Source of the DNA: Lojkania enalia
Taxonomy: Eukaryota > Ascomycota > Dothideomycetes > Pleosporales
Direction of reading: 5' to 3'
DNA length: 64,000 bases
Assembly: GCA_010094045.1 (NCBI GenBank)
Contig: ML986605.1
Location: 91,202 to 155,201, forward strand
Below the pieces are notes generated by a model. It saw only the letters and a list, made by a program, of their open reading frames with translations. It was not told the DNA's origin and searched no databases. Below are positions 43,814-54,880 of this stretch, piece after piece; positions within the stretch are counted from its first letter, which is position 1; each line of letters starts with the position of its first letter. A program made the position numbers and the translations under genes.

Positions 43814-44590
43814 ATGTGAAGATCTTAAAAAGGTTCTAGATGAGGCGATACGGGGACATTCAGCAAAGAGAAAGACTGCACACGAGTAGGCATCTCTCTT
43901 CGCCCTCGAACATTTCCGGGGGTCAAAAGTGGGATTTGACGTTAACAAGGGCTTAGTCAGATCATGGAAGGGTATAAAAAAACACATTGCTATCTCAATC
44001 TCTAGATTTCCAATCAACCATGCATGATCAGCTGACGTTGCATATCGCGAAGAAAATCGATCTCTATTGTAGGAATGACGGGACCAACCATTATTCGATA
44101 CGATATCGCTGGCGCTAAGCTTATCTCAACGACCCTTGCAGGCCAAAGGGATCCACAATCGGCTAGACCTACAGTCTGGCCCCAGCACACCGAATTCCAC
44201 AGCCTTCCGCCCTCTCTTCCCATTCTCTCGAGTCACTTTACCGCTACTCGACAATCCACCAACACCATTCTCAAGGACACATACACACACAATGGCTTTT
44301 CTCCGATCATTCACGTCCAGTATGAGTATTAGGGACATACGAAACTGACCAGGCCTGCTGTTTTGACTGTTCAGTTCGCTTGCGCATAACGCATTCCTTT
44401 TTGAACTTGTCTTTCATTGAAAGAAAGAAGAGAAGATAGATCCAGTAGAAATCCCATCGATAGCCCATAACACCGTCCACCTTACGCCTGTACATAGTAC
44501 TCAATTCTGTGTCCCGCCCTACTTACGCATCAGTGCTCGTCAATAACACCAAAAGAAAGGAGAAGAAAAAAAAAAAAAAAAAGGAAAGGC
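43814..44590. other. intergenic, SET-protein promoter
   Basis: No supported gene. A very short frame begins at 44292 (ACACACAATGG context) and ends after 18 codons. The leader of the SET gene ends in an A run at 44567-44581 just before its ATG. Confidence 0.4.
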
Positions 44591-45706
44591 ATGGAACTGC
44601 CCCCGGGCGCCCCGCCCTCCCCGCTCTTCACCCTCCGCGAAACGCCGCTTTCTGGCCGCGCTATCTTCGCCGCCCAAGATATTCCCGCCGACACATTAGT
44701 TTTCCGCTCTGCGGATCTGGTCCTCAGCGTCGTGCTCCGCGAATATAGACGCGAGGTCTGCGGCCACTGCTTCTCATACGAATACGGTCGGGACCTGTTG
44801 GTTCGGGATGGCGGCGTAGGGTTTGCGTTCTGCAGCGAGGAGTGTCGGCAGCTGTGGAGGGAGGAGCAGGGTGAGGTCGGAGTTGAGTGCTGGCGGAAGG
44901 TGGAGGGGCTTGTGAGAGGGAGGAGCAGGGAGGATAGCGAGATGGTGGATGTCGGGCTACCGCGGCCAAGGAGCAAGGAGATTGACGAGGCGTGGGCAAG
45001 TGTTGGCGCGCAGGCGGAACTAATTCGCGTCGCAAGGGCCGGCGAGCGAGACGCGAATACCGTGCCGCAGGGTCTCTCAAACGAGCGGCAGGTCAGGCTT
45101 GCGAACGGGGCGACGGCTCATGTCGGCGGCGTCAAGGTGACGAAGCAGCATAGGAAGGCGCTGCAGAAGGCCCTGCTCAGCCCAATCAACCCGGACGTCA
45201 TGACCTTCTGTGCCGCCGGCCTGCTCTGGCGCTACAACCATCCGCGGGACTGGGACAAACTGCTCGCGCTCGCAGTGGACGTGACGCCGTACCACAATAG
45301 TGACGACCTGCAAGCCTTCACGCGCACCTATCTGCACCTCCTGTCCATCCTCCCTCTCCCCGTCCTTGAGCTCTGTACCCCGGATACCCTGCGCGCCTTG
45401 TCGACCAGGGACTCGCATAACAGCTTCGGCATCCGCTCGCTTGAGGACGACGGCTCCGAGTTCTTCGGCTACGGATGCTGGCCCTCTGCTTCGTATTTCA
45501 ATCATTCTTGCGGGCCGAACGTCGAGAAGAGGAGAGTGGGGCGGGCGTGGGAGTTTCGGACGGCGCAGGAGGTGAAGGCGGGCGAAGAGCTATGCATCAC
45601 GTATTTGAGCGGCGAAGAGAGGAAGCTGAGTCGTGGAAGGAGGGGCGTCGTGTTGAGGGCGAATTGGGGATTTGTCTGCGGGTGCGAGAGGTGTGAGGAA
45701 CTATGA
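44591..45706 (+). CDS. SET-domain protein with MYND-like zinc segment (Set6/SMYD-like)
   Basis: A single-exon gene of 371 residues in GC-rich codons. A SET N-part (ETPLSGRAIFAAQDIPADTL) is split by a Cys-rich insert with MYND-like ligands (VCGHCFSYEYG, then FAFCSEECRQLW). It continues with helices and the SET core: GYGCWPSASYFNHSCGPN (substrate and cofactor pocket, NHSCxPN), then AGEELCITYL. A post-SET Cys cluster, CGCERCEEL, ends the protein. This order matches SMYD/Set6-type lysine methyltransferases. The conserved NHSC and Y residues are present, so methyltransferase activity is plausible, but the target is unknown. The start follows an A-rich leader and is the first ATG. Confidence 0.88.
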   Translation: MELPPGAPPSPLFTLRETPLSGRAIFAAQDIPADTLVFRSADLVLSVVLREYRREVCGHCFSYEYGRDLLVRDGGVGFAFCSEECRQLWREEQGEVGVECWRKVEGLVRGRSREDSEMVDVGLPRPRSKEIDEAWASVGAQAELIRVARAGERDANTVPQGLSNERQVRLANGATAHVGGVKVTKQHRKALQKALLSPINPDVMTFCAAGLLWRYNHPRDWDKLLALAVDVTPYHNSDDLQAFTRTYLHLLSILPLPVLELCTPDTLRALSTRDSHNSFGIRSLEDDGSEFFGYGCWPSASYFNHSCGPNVEKRRVGRAWEFRTAQEVKAGEELCITYLSGEERKLSRGRRGVVLRANWGFVCGCERCEEL

Positions 45707-46383
45707 TGTTTCGAAGCAAGCCCCGGAAAGAGTGGGGAGAGAGAGAGGAGCGGAAGGGAGGGGAGCACGGGAATGGGTAGCGCAGAATTATAAAATGTTT
45801 TTGTGTTTTTTTTGGATCCATCTTGCCATCCTCTATTGACCCTTGCTTCTAAAACTCAGAGACTGATTAGTGTGTCACTGGGGACATGCTGGAGACGGAA
45901 TCGAGTCTTGATGTGAAGTGCGCGTGGACAGGGTTCCATATTGGCGTGATGTGTTCTTCGGAGTACCTAGGTAGATCGTGGTGGGTCGAGCGTAGGCTCT
46001 CGAGATGCTTGGCTGGTTAGTCAGGAGGGGTAGGGTAGGGATGATATCCAGTGAGATGAGTACCTCCCTTGGTAATGTGCAACATGTGGATATGTGCCGC
46101 AAACGCATTATCGGAAACATAGTAGCCTATAGAATATTGCGGCGCTAGCTAGAAGCAAAATATCAGATCAAACCGTAGAGATGAGGTACGAGCAATAGTA
46201 GAGGATATTGGATTAGCATAAGCTACTGGACCTTATCGATGTATTCCTTCGTGTTTAGGTCGCGTTCGTATTCCATACTTCTACCCAATTTCGATGTAGG
46301 AGTCTTTGCCCATCCAAAGACATCGATTTATCAATTCTTCATGCACATCCACGTCTTCCGCGGCCAAACTTGCTCTCATCCTG
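45707..46383. other. convergent intergenic region
   Basis: This lies between the SET gene (plus) and the following minus-strand gene. No gene or repeat is seen. Confidence 0.4.
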
Positions 46384-47757
46384 CTAACTATAGTACAACG
46401 GGCTTGGTGATGGCGCCACAGCCTTCGAAGGCCTAGAAGGTGTGAACACGCGGCGCTGCTCTCTAGCCACCGATTCTCGGGGACTGTAAGCGGGCTGCGG
46501 ACGTTCGGGCAGAGACGTAGGAGTCTGAGCACCATCAAGGTCCACAACACTGGGAATTAGTTTAGGAGTGATGACGGTGCCGAAGTTGGAAATGCACGGG
46601 GTAACAATGTCCCATTCTTCTTTTTCTTCTTCTTCTTCTTCTTCTTCTTCTTCTTCAGCAGACTCAGTAGTCGGGAGCGGTATGTAGGATGGTGAGACCG
46701 ATCTGTACGGGGGCGGACCAGAGATATCTGAAGTGCCATCAATGCCGGCTATGATGAGTTGGTTTGTGTCTGGGTTGTCTCTGTTGGGGCGCCCTTTTTT
46801 TCCATCTAGACTAGGAGTTGGGTAGTTTGTATCTCCATTAACGTCTCCATTTACTCCATTCGGGCCTTGAGCATGGGCATTTGTATCTTCATTTCCATGT
46901 CCTACGCCCTTGGCGCCAGAGACATGGTGGATAAGTGCACTGTTGAGCGGATGCTCATGTTGAGTCGTATCATAAGAAGAAGCCTGTTCGGCGGCCATCT
47001 GCTTCTTGCAAATCGCGTTTCGGTACATGGTGTGGATATCACTCCAACTAGTTTCCAGTGGCCAATAGTGCCGTTGCAGGTACTGGCTATCAAACCATCA
47101 GCCCTTCATCTAAACGGAAATCTACCTTGCTCAAAGTTTTACTGGGCTAACTGCCAAAGCCTGCGGTTATGGAATGTTACAAATGGCTTAGGGAGGTATT
47201 TGAAAGACTTACCAAAGCAGCGCCTCACATTCCCACCGATCATTTCTGCCCCTCGTGGTTTCGATGATAAACTCTCCAATAGGTAACAACCTCTCTTTTA
47301 ATAACTGCCTATATGGCTTAGCCTTTACGACGAGGGTGCTTGGCGGCATGCGGTCCCATGTTGTTTGCTTCAGTTGCTCTAACTGCGAATGAATGGGTGC
47401 AAGTAGACTCGCGCATAGCGCATCTTGGGTGGCTAGGTCAAGGAGTGGTGTGGGAGTTGTAGCAGGCGACGGCAAGGATTGCTGGACGCCCATGGTTAGC
47501 GCATTAATTGTTCCGTTAACCGGAGGGGGGTGTGAAGATGTTGAAGCGGGAGCCATTGGGGGTTCAGGGTGGCTGACGGGCTGAAGCGATAGCGAGGAAG
47601 GTGGAATTGGATAAAAAACGCTGCCCGTGTCAAGCTCATGATTACCCTGTCGGGAAGTGGCAGCAGTGGTAACTTCTTCTGCGTTATCCTGCCTAGCAAC
47701 CGCGGTTGGCAGGCCCCAGCCCCGCCGGTATACTGAGTCCCACATTGCGTTAAACAC
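46384..47757 (-). CDS. uncharacterised nuclear-type protein, possible CHD C-terminal-like domain
   Basis: Inferred exons are 47757-47213 and 47086-46384, joined by a 126-bp GT-AG intron, for 415 residues. Residues 1-110 are disordered and Pro/Ser/Thr-rich. Residues about 110-220 look folded and helical: LLAPIHSQLEQLKQTTWD, KPYRQLLKERLLPIGEFI, ECEALLCQYLQRHYWPLE across the junction, then SWSDIHTMYRNAICKKQ. The helical pattern, with an I-G-x-x-I step and a Trp-rich end, resembles the CHD1 helical C-terminal domain (DUF4208), but this is a weak resemblance. The tail is low-complexity with a poly-Glu run coded by a (GAA)n tract (46617-46658). Splicing is favoured because it makes the helical block continuous. 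Confidence 0.55.
46617..46658. repeat. (TTC)n microsatellite coding poly-Glu
   Basis: A trinucleotide run that reads as GAA/Glu on the minus strand, inside the low-complexity tail of the gene at 46384-47757. Length changes by whole units would keep the frame. Confidence 0.85.
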
Positions 47758-48308
47758 GCGGTGTTTATTGTTGTTTCCTTTTCAGGGGACAAAGCGCATG
47801 GAGGCCTTTTGTACAGTATGAGGATCTAGTAAAATACCAAGTATTGCTTTACTGTACAGCTAGGCGCCATTACTGTAGTGAGCGCCTAGTGAAAGCCATT
47901 TGGCAAATGACATTGCAAGACGAATAGTTGAGAACACGCCACCACAAACATGGTATTCTGGGAATTCTGTTTGATGCCGGAGCGGTAAACAAATATATAC
48001 TCGTGAGAAGGAAACCCAGTGAGCGTACGAAGGAGTAGCTAGACATGATGCAGCTTTGGCATACTGTGGATTCATACTCGTGGCTTAATTATGTTATTAA
48101 TTCGTCAGAGAATCCTGCGGCTCCGTTCAATCTCCGTCTAATTCTAGGTTCTATTGTCCGAAGTGTCCGTTGGGAGTCAGGACATCATGAACGAATGGTT
48201 CGTTACATGTATAAATATGCTACCGTATATTTACAATCTTAATTTGCTAGGGGAGCAGGTATTGCTCGTTCAGAATCAAACTTTATATTTGTAACACGTT
48301 TCACGTTA
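47758..48308. other. intergenic, no gene seen
   Basis: This lies between the start of one minus-strand gene and the stop of the next (NDUFAF3 homologue). No repeat or RNA gene is recognised. Confidence 0.4.
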
Positions 48309-49126
48309 TTATCTTAACTCTTTCCAGCCAATGGGTGTCAATGCCGCAGCAACCTGAGATACGCCTCGCTCCGTCGCCAGGAGGTTAAATTGTGCGGCCG
48401 CATTTCGCGTGTCCTGGACCTCTAATCGAATGCCCAGGTCGTTCAAGTAAGTTCGAACCGAAGGTGCAATGGGAATAACATGCAATCCGGTCCCAATGAT
48501 AAGGAGATCTACCAGGATATGTCAGTAAACCAGTCTCTTTCGTGAATGCCGCGAGGTCATCGAACATGCATACCTGGCTTCGGCCAAAGTAGTTCTAGCA
48601 TCCCCCAAGCACCTTGAGGCACCTCCCATTGCCCCTTCACGTTTCTCAACCGCCCGGTCCTCGTATCGTCGCCTAGGCCCTCCTCTCCTACCGTCCCTTC
48701 TATCCTGCTTTCCCGCAACCACGGGCGCCAACGAAATGCCTCCCCTCCCACAAGTAACAACCCACTTCCGCTTATCCGTACATTGTTATTCAACGCAAAT
48801 CCGTCATTTGTGCATGCATCGATCGCGGTTGCGGGAGGGGTGGTATTGCGCAGCACGTCCATTGCGCTAAAGTCGGTCTGCGTGTCTTCATTGCTTTTGG
48901 GGCCGCGGTCACGGGACTTGGGCGGTTTGGACGGCGATAAAAGGCGACTTCTGGCGTGTAGACATCGATATGAAGAGCGATTTATGACAGATATGCGTGT
49001 TGGTTGTAGTCTCGCTGTGGAACGAAAGGTGCACTGTGAGAAGCTTCTGAAGATCCAGGGAGGCGAAATAGCTACTTTACAAACTCTGCAAAGGGAAAGC
49101 GAATTGGAAAGTAGACATGAATCCAT
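48309..49126 (-). CDS. NDUFAF3: complex I assembly factor NDUFAF3 homologue
   Basis: A mitochondrial protein of the NDUFAF3/DUF498 family, which helps assemble respiratory complex I. Inferred exons are 49126-48574 and 48508-48309, giving 250 residues, with a 65-bp GT-AG intron splitting a Pro-Asp pair. Residues 1-65 are rich in Arg and Ser with few acidic residues, as in a matrix-targeting presequence (STARLQPTRISVINRSSYRC). The family domain follows: GFALNNNVRISGSGLLLVGG, EAFRWRPWL, GMLELLWPKPDLLIIGTG across the junction, PIAPSVRTYLNDLGIRLEV, DTRNAAAQFNLLATERG, and VAAALTPIGW near the C-terminus. The most upstream Met was taken; a later start would shorten only the presequence. Confidence 0.9.
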
Positions 49127-49469
49127 GATTTATCGAATTATGGGGGTTGGTGTGTATATACAAAAGTTAGTGCGTATCGACAAACCAAGCCGAAGAGCTC
49201 GCTTCTGCCATCATGATGAAATTCTGGGAGCTTGGGCCAACTCATCGGACCTCCGGCTAATTAATAGTCCACCGACCCTGAATCCATCACAGCATCCAAC
49301 TTCCTGATATCCCTTCATAGTTCACGCCCAGACTCCTGCAGGTGCTAATCCAAAACTTTGAGAACTTTTCGTATGTGTTCCAGTGCGCTATGCATATTCC
49401 CTTTTTCTAAGTCCCTGAGCTCCTACTCATGTGCTCCCAAATGTTCTTAGTCTTCCATCTCTTAGCTCT
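49127..49469. other. intergenic, NDUFAF3 promoter side
   Basis: The upstream region of the minus-strand NDUFAF3 homologue. No coding content is recognised. Confidence 0.4.
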
Positions 49470-50126
49470 TCAATCATCGTCCTCGTACTCTGAATCAGAC
49501 TCGAATGCTGATGGCAGCATTGAAGTGCTCAGCCTGCTCTTTCCTAGATCCCTCGACAACAACCCGACCGAACTTGACCTCTGGATTCCAGCCCCCGGCT
49601 GAGCCGTAAAGGATGCTGTCAAGAGTGATGCCGTTGCTACCCCTTTCACCGCTTCCCTCTTAAACGTAATTAGCTCTGTATGGTTTTTGGAACATGTTTC
49701 AGGCGATTGCGTGGCCCAAGAGCCCTGGGATCCTTGCTGGCGATAGAGGTTTCGATATGCGTTTGGATTATCCGCCGTCTGCATTGGTTTAGGCTGATGA
49801 GCTCCCAAATACGTCCACTCAGCGGGTGGAGGAGAAAATTCAGGCGTCGTTGCTTTTGGCGACCATAGCACCGAAGCGGTCATCTCCTCGGGGGATTTCG
49901 TGTCAGTGGTACTAGAACTGAATCTGGACCAGTGTGGAGATGAGATGAGGCGGCACCCAACTGGCGATGGGCTCAACCCTGCCCATGGCTTGATTATCTC
50001 GCGCATTGCTGCATTATGTTCGGCAGAGGTCTTTCGTCTTGTCTGGGAAGGCCAGGCGGCTGGGTACTCCTTTGACATAAATGGTGGAGTTGATGAGAAT
50101 GGCGAAGAGAAACACTGAGAAACCAT
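49470..50126 (-). CDS. uncharacterised open frame, disordered product
   Basis: The open frame runs from 50315, but the upstream 63 codons look non-coding, so I place the start at the ATG at 50126 (MVSQCFSSPF), giving 218 residues. The product is rich in Ser, Pro and Thr with acidic C-terminus (FESDSEYEDDD). It contains stretches such as EHNAAMREIIKPWAGLSPS and PPPAEWTYLGAH. I recognise no family, membrane segment or catalytic motif. It might be a regulatory protein or a chance frame; codon content and the well-formed acidic end slightly favour a real gene. An exon further upstream (50505-50756, minus) is possible but unsupported. Confidence 0.4.
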   Translation of the reverse strand: MVSQCFSSPFSSTPPFMSKEYPAAWPSQTRRKTSAEHNAAMREIIKPWAGLSPSPVGCRLISSPHWSRFSSSTTDTKSPEEMTASVLWSPKATTPEFSPPPAEWTYLGAHQPKPMQTADNPNAYRNLYRQQGSQGSWATQSPETCSKNHTELITFKREAVKGVATASLLTASFTAQPGAGIQRSSSVGLLSRDLGKSRLSTSMLPSAFESDSEYEDDD

Positions 50127-51288
50127 CGCGACTGCTATCAGGCAGACTTTGGAAAAGATAATGGAATTGTGCAAATCGCTACAACAATTAATGAGAATGT
50201 GGGAATACGGAGATGATGTAGATATAGAGGGTGGAGACCTACAAACAGTAAGTCGATAATTCTTAAACTTCGAGAATAATACTTTACAATAGTATTGTGG
50301 CGCTAATTTTTTCATTGTGCTTTATTCGACCTTTTGTAGGTGAATAAGCCTTTGGGCGTTGTCGGACTAGGCGCGGCTTTAACCTATTGGCAATACGGCA
50401 CTAACAAAGAATCTATTATTGGACCTTATTTTGCGAATTCCATTAATGTGGACTCGTATTCACTTGGTTTATGTATCTGGGCAATATCTAGAATTTATGC
50501 AACATTAAGTGAAGCGGTGAAGCGGTGAACACGATGAGCGCACGGACCCTAAGGAGTAGGAATAGGAGTAGGAGTGAAGGATTGCCAACGCACTTCTATC
50601 ACCTGACTCACTAGGGCTATTGTAGAGGTCTTGTAGACTTGCCTCATACCTCTTTTGCTGTTGTTGGCTATTTGAACTCATTCTGATTCGACTGTCCTGT
50701 CCCGTCGACAAACGCTGCTCCGTTGCATTCTCCAGTGTCATGTTGTCAACTTCCATCTAAGAATTCCTTTTCATAGATGGTCACTTAGACAGGCGATGGG
50801 AACGGACTTAGGGTTTGATACTATCGTAAGATGTCGCCGACTGAGCGTCGGCGGTGACTAGGCTGAATGCTCCTTCCGTACCGAATCCCGATGCGCGTAG
50901 GTATTGTTGCAATGAACTTTCATGGGTAGCCACGCCTTGCCATATGGTGTATTCTCCTCTTGTTGAATCACTTTAATTCTTGCAATAACAAGCACTCATT
51001 CTTTCGCAACTACTAGTTGTTGTGCACTATCTTGTCTCTACTATCTATTTCTAATATTCAGAAATGCTGAGCAAAGTCATGGCAAAACGCAAACAGAAAC
51101 AGCGCAGACGGCCTTAGGAAGCCTACACAAGAGACGAAAAGCAGCAAATATTTCGCCAGTACCCACCTTGGGTTTACATGGAATTGTACATAGAACGGAA
51201 ATGGGCGCGGCCTCATGTAAGTAGGTCGCACCCCATAGTCTGGAGGCGTTATTGACATCCTATCTAGACCGGAAAGACATTTCCTCTT
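50127..51288. other. intergenic between divergent genes
   Basis: No supported gene, apart from a possible short upstream exon of the plus-strand 2EXR gene. A frame at 51179-51217 (MELYIERKWARPH) ends in a GTAAGT donor that could splice to CTATCTAG near 51268. Confidence 0.4.
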
Positions 51289-52233
51289 ATGGAGCTCCCT
51301 GTTGAGCTGCGCCTTGGAGTGTATAGATATATTCTTGTCCAGAACGATCCTATCGAGCTTTGGCCACATGTCAAAAACAACACTATGTATTGTGCCAACA
51401 ACTATCGGAGGCAAGGTTTCCGAGAATATAGGTCGTTGAACAGCGTACGGCGACTCCTTCGCGTATCTTCGGTCGTCAATGAGGAAGCCTCACAGATCTA
51501 CTACGGGGAGAATCAGTTCCGCTTCTCTGGCATCAATGGATGGATGGTCTTCTCAGCTTTCCTCTACACAATCGGACCTCGACACTCTAGATTTCTCACT
51601 CATATTACTATTCATGTGCCTTTCCCGGGTCGAGACTACTTAGCATTGCCAACATCGGTAAACCATATACTCAACGAGAGAATATGCCAATTCCGTCCCC
51701 AACAACACATCCACTTCGGAACCGCCATTCGCCGCTACGGGCTGAAAATTCCTGATATCTGGACGTACGATGGGTCGATTAGAGATTGTGTGAGTAAGCT
51801 GACAACATCCAACCTCCGAACATTTCGCCTTGTGCTTCCTCCGACATACTACATCGACCATAGTTCGCGTTTAACGTACTATTGGGATTTGCTGAAGCAA
51901 CTGAAAGACACATTGGATGCTGCCCGGGAGGACCAAAGCAGGGAACCCCTTGATTTTGGTTTCATATTTCTTAGAATCAGGGACGAAGAGCTGGTTACTC
52001 TCGAGAATGCTCAAATATTTGCTCCCTATCTATGGCGGTATACAGGTCAGGTGAAGCGAATGATAGAGATTGTGAGACATACGGATTGGATCACTGGTAT
52101 TCAGTACGGCGTGCACGACAGAAAAGGGAAGTATGAGGTCATGGGACGAGACGCGTGCATTGGTATAACCGGACCGAATGCTTTCATGAAGGAGCAGCTG
52201 CAGGAAGAGGATTGGAAGGAAGCGGCGGTGTGA
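51289..52233 (+). CDS. 2EXR/F-box-like fungal protein
   Basis: An open frame of 314 residues starting MELPVELRLGVYRYIL, the typical first helix pair of fungal 2EXR-type proteins (L-P-x-E-L-R-x-x-x-Y). It is followed by NSVRRLLRVSSVVNEEASQIYYGENQFRF, the usual second block, in which a small helix leads to a Y-G-x-N-x-F step. The rest is a mixed alpha/beta region without known catalytic residues. Such proteins form large lineage-specific families with unknown role. An upstream exon may add 13 or more residues (donor GTAAGT after ...KWARPH; acceptor CTATCTAG about 51268, leading into TGKTFPLMELP). If a longer upstream frame is used, it meets a TAG near 51115. Confidence 0.7.
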   Translation: MELPVELRLGVYRYILVQNDPIELWPHVKNNTMYCANNYRRQGFREYRSLNSVRRLLRVSSVVNEEASQIYYGENQFRFSGINGWMVFSAFLYTIGPRHSRFLTHITIHVPFPGRDYLALPTSVNHILNERICQFRPQQHIHFGTAIRRYGLKIPDIWTYDGSIRDCVSKLTTSNLRTFRLVLPPTYYIDHSSRLTYYWDLLKQLKDTLDAAREDQSREPLDFGFIFLRIRDEELVTLENAQIFAPYLWRYTGQVKRMIEIVRHTDWITGIQYGVHDRKGKYEVMGRDACIGITGPNAFMKEQLQEEDWKEAAV

Positions 52234-53029
52234 AAAGGATTCCGAGCAGCGGCTGTGAAATACCCGAATCGGAAATATACCAAAATACGATGAGTGGGTT
52301 GTGTCTGTGGCTTGGAACGACATTGCCGTTTTTCTCTAGGAATTCTAAACTCCCACGTCTTTGGCGCGATATCACGTGACCACAAATGCTCCCTATTCTT
52401 GAGCGTTTCTTGCGTTCTGAAAAGTAGATAACAACTAGGTCAGAAAGGCTGATAGAAGTTCTATATATGTCTTTCCATCTGCTTCAGTATATTCTTTAGT
52501 AGTCTTGTTCCGGGATCAGGAATCATCTTCTTCAATGGAGAGGACACCCGTTTTGTTCAAAGGTGTAGAGTTCCACAATAGTCATGGATTTTGACGAAAT
52601 ACAAAGACCACTATGTTAAGTGAAAAGAGGTTCCATAGGTTTTTTTTTAAGGGTCAAAGGCTGCAGGCAGGCAACCAATTACGCACAGTATACCTAAATA
52701 GGTTAAGACACTTGGCACAGTTCCCTCCCGCCTTCGTCCATCCTCAACAGTTTCTTCACATCGAACATCCACAACATATCATTTTATCAAATCACGCTGC
52801 TAACTATTCTTAAATTCGGAGTATTGTAGCACGATTTATGAAGGGGAGGTCAAGCTCCAAATTCGAGAGTAAAAATATAGGTCGTTACGCTTCCGCTTGC
52901 TCTTGATAAGGAGTGTGAGATGATTTTCACTTCGGCGAAGACCTAAGCAAAATCGGTCAACCCTATTTACTTTGTACTGATTATATGATCCATTAATCAG
53001 AGCCACTCATTCGCGCAAATTTCGACAGC
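52234..53029. other. intergenic, regulator promoter
   Basis: No gene seen. An ATCACGTGAC site lies at 52371-52380. The last part is the promoter and leader of the zinc-cluster gene. Confidence 0.4.
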
Positions 53030-54880
53030 ATGGTCTATCGTGGCAGACCATCAAGCGGCTGCATGAAATGCCGCCAGAGAAAGATCAAGGTAAGTAGATC
53101 ATTTGATTTGGATGTCACAGTTTCTCCTGCCGTGCACCAACTAGTTGCTTACTTAGGACATCAATGCGTATGGATTTCCGAACGTCGGCACCAGGGCGAG
53201 CCATACTCCGTGCAATGGGCACTTCAACCTAGTAGATTATGGCTTACTGACTATCATCAGTGCGACGAAAAACCCGATGGATGCATCAAATGTTCCGAAA
53301 AGGGTTTTTCTTGTCCGGGTTATGATAAAAATCGCATAGATCGCTATTTCCAGGATGAATCGGAGCACGTCCGCAAGAAGGCTGAAAAGGCAAAAGCAAG
53401 AACTTTGGCTATTAGGAATGAGCAAGATGCCCAGATTGTACCACTTTACGCAAAAGCTACCTCTGTTGATCGCCATATTTTCACGCCTTCATTTCTCGAT
53501 CAAGGCATTGCATTCTTCATGTCCAATTATGCTATTGAGTTGGATCAGCCTCCCATCCAATCTGAAGACTGCTCTAGAAATCTTTCTACCCATGGATTTC
53601 CCCCAATAATTGCAAATACTATAACAGCTTTGGGGTTGGCAGGGATTGGGAATGTCTACATGGACGCCAATTTTAAGAGGGAGGGAACGAAATGGTACCT
53701 CCGAGCCTTGAAGATGACAAACGATGCAATAGTATCACCTACAGAAGCCAAATATGACAGTACACTACTCGCCGCAATCTTACTCAGTATGTATGAGTCG
53801 ACAATTAATGACAAGACGGTCTCAGCATGGAGCAATCACGTCGAAGGCTCAGCCATGTTAATTCGCATGCGAGGAAAATCGCAGTTTCAGAACATGGCAA
53901 GTCTCCGTATGTATATGCAAAGCTTGTCTCTCCTGTCAATGAATTGTATAGGTAAAGGGGAAACCCTTCCCGACTTTATTCATGATTTGAACAAAGAGTT
54001 TGCTAAGCACGGAGATCCTAAAAATCCAGTCAACCTATTCCAGCCTACGCAAATCGGGGCTGTTGATTTACGAGCGCATATCTTGAATGGCATTATTTCA
54101 GACTTACCAACTATAGTCGACCAAGCAGTCAAGCTTGACATCCAAGGCAAAGATGTCTTTGACAACGCTGGAGATGAATGGGGATATGAAGTCGTCCGAA
54201 ATAATGGAAATATTCCGGGAGTCTTTGAGAGCTACTATCACATCTACACGAGCGTCTCCGCTGCGACAACGAGGAATTGGGTACGTTACGTCCGGATGTA
54301 CCTGCATGATATTATCAGAAACGCACTCATCCTAGGATTCTCTATGAGCCCGCCTGTTTTTGTTAGCGCCAAATATATCCAACTACTGCAGGAGTCGACA
54401 GAGACACTTTACCTACTTCAATCAGAAATCCTTGCCAGCGTGCCCCAACAGCTCCATGACATTCCCAATATCATGCCACCCACTACACTTCGGATCTCTA
54501 CTCCTCCAGATATGAAATCACCAAAAACTGGCGAGAAGAAGCTTCTCTGGACAAACTATCGCAATGAATCGAGTCCAACACCATTCATATCTGTTTCGTT
54601 TGCCTTTTCCAAAGACCGGCTACCAGTTGTGCGCATGTCTGGCTATTCTGTGCTATGGTCTATCTATATGGCCGGGGCTACTCCCATTGCAACCCCAGAA
54701 AGTCAACAATATGTTCTGAAAACTCTCAATCGCATTAGTACTGAGTTCGGGATAGGCCAAGCCAAGCTACTGGCCAACGCTCTACGCGCGAAGATCCGGT
54801 TAGATGAGGTGGCGCAATCGCCATTTATGGTTGCTCCTAATTACTTGCCAAGGGTTGGATGGGAAGACGAACTGACCTGA
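53030..54880 (+). CDS. Zn2Cys6 transcription factor
   Basis: Inferred exons 53030-53089 and 53261-54880 encode 559 residues. Splicing creates a perfect zinc cluster, C11-x2-C14-x6-C21-x6-C28-x2-C31-x6-C38 (GCMKCRQRKIK, then CDEKPDGCIKCSEKGFSC). The intron after codon 20 is at the position common in fungal Zn2Cys6 genes. A basic linker (KKAEKAKAR) follows. The remainder is the helical middle-homology/fungal-specific domain typical of the group (AAILLSMYESTINDKTVSAW, HVEGSAMLIRMRG). The intron is 171 bp, a multiple of three and without stops, so unspliced mRNA would also give a protein, but with a broken zinc cluster. Target genes are unknown; no adjacent intact pathway suggests itself. Confidence 0.9.
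   Translation: MVYRGRPSSGCMKCRQRKIKVSRSFDLDVTVSPAVHQLVAYLGHQCVWISERRHQGEPYSVQWALQPSRLWLTDYHQCDEKPDGCIKCSEKGFSCPGYDKNRIDRYFQDESEHVRKKAEKAKARTLAIRNEQDAQIVPLYAKATSVDRHIFTPSFLDQGIAFFMSNYAIELDQPPIQSEDCSRNLSTHGFPPIIANTITALGLAGIGNVYMDANFKREGTKWYLRALKMTNDAIVSPTEAKYDSTLLAAILLSMYESTINDKTVSAWSNHVEGSAMLIRMRGKSQFQNMASLRMYMQSLSLLSMNCIGKGETLPDFIHDLNKEFAKHGDPKNPVNLFQPTQIGAVDLRAHILNGIISDLPTIVDQAVKLDIQGKDVFDNAGDEWGYEVVRNNGNIPGVFESYYHIYTSVSAATTRNWVRYVRMYLHDIIRNALILGFSMSPPVFVSAKYIQLLQESTETLYLLQSEILASVPQQLHDIPNIMPPTTLRISTPPDMKSPKTGEKKLLWTNYRNESSPTPFISVSFAFSKDRLPVVRMSGYSVLWSIYMAGATPIATPESQQYVLKTLNRISTEFGIGQAKLLANALRAKIRLDEVAQSPFMVAPNYLPRVGWEDELT

Noticed and set aside
49470..50756. Joining the 83-codon minus-strand frame at 50505-50756 to the frame at 49470-50126
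   Set aside because: No convincing donor-acceptor pair or shared family pattern links them.
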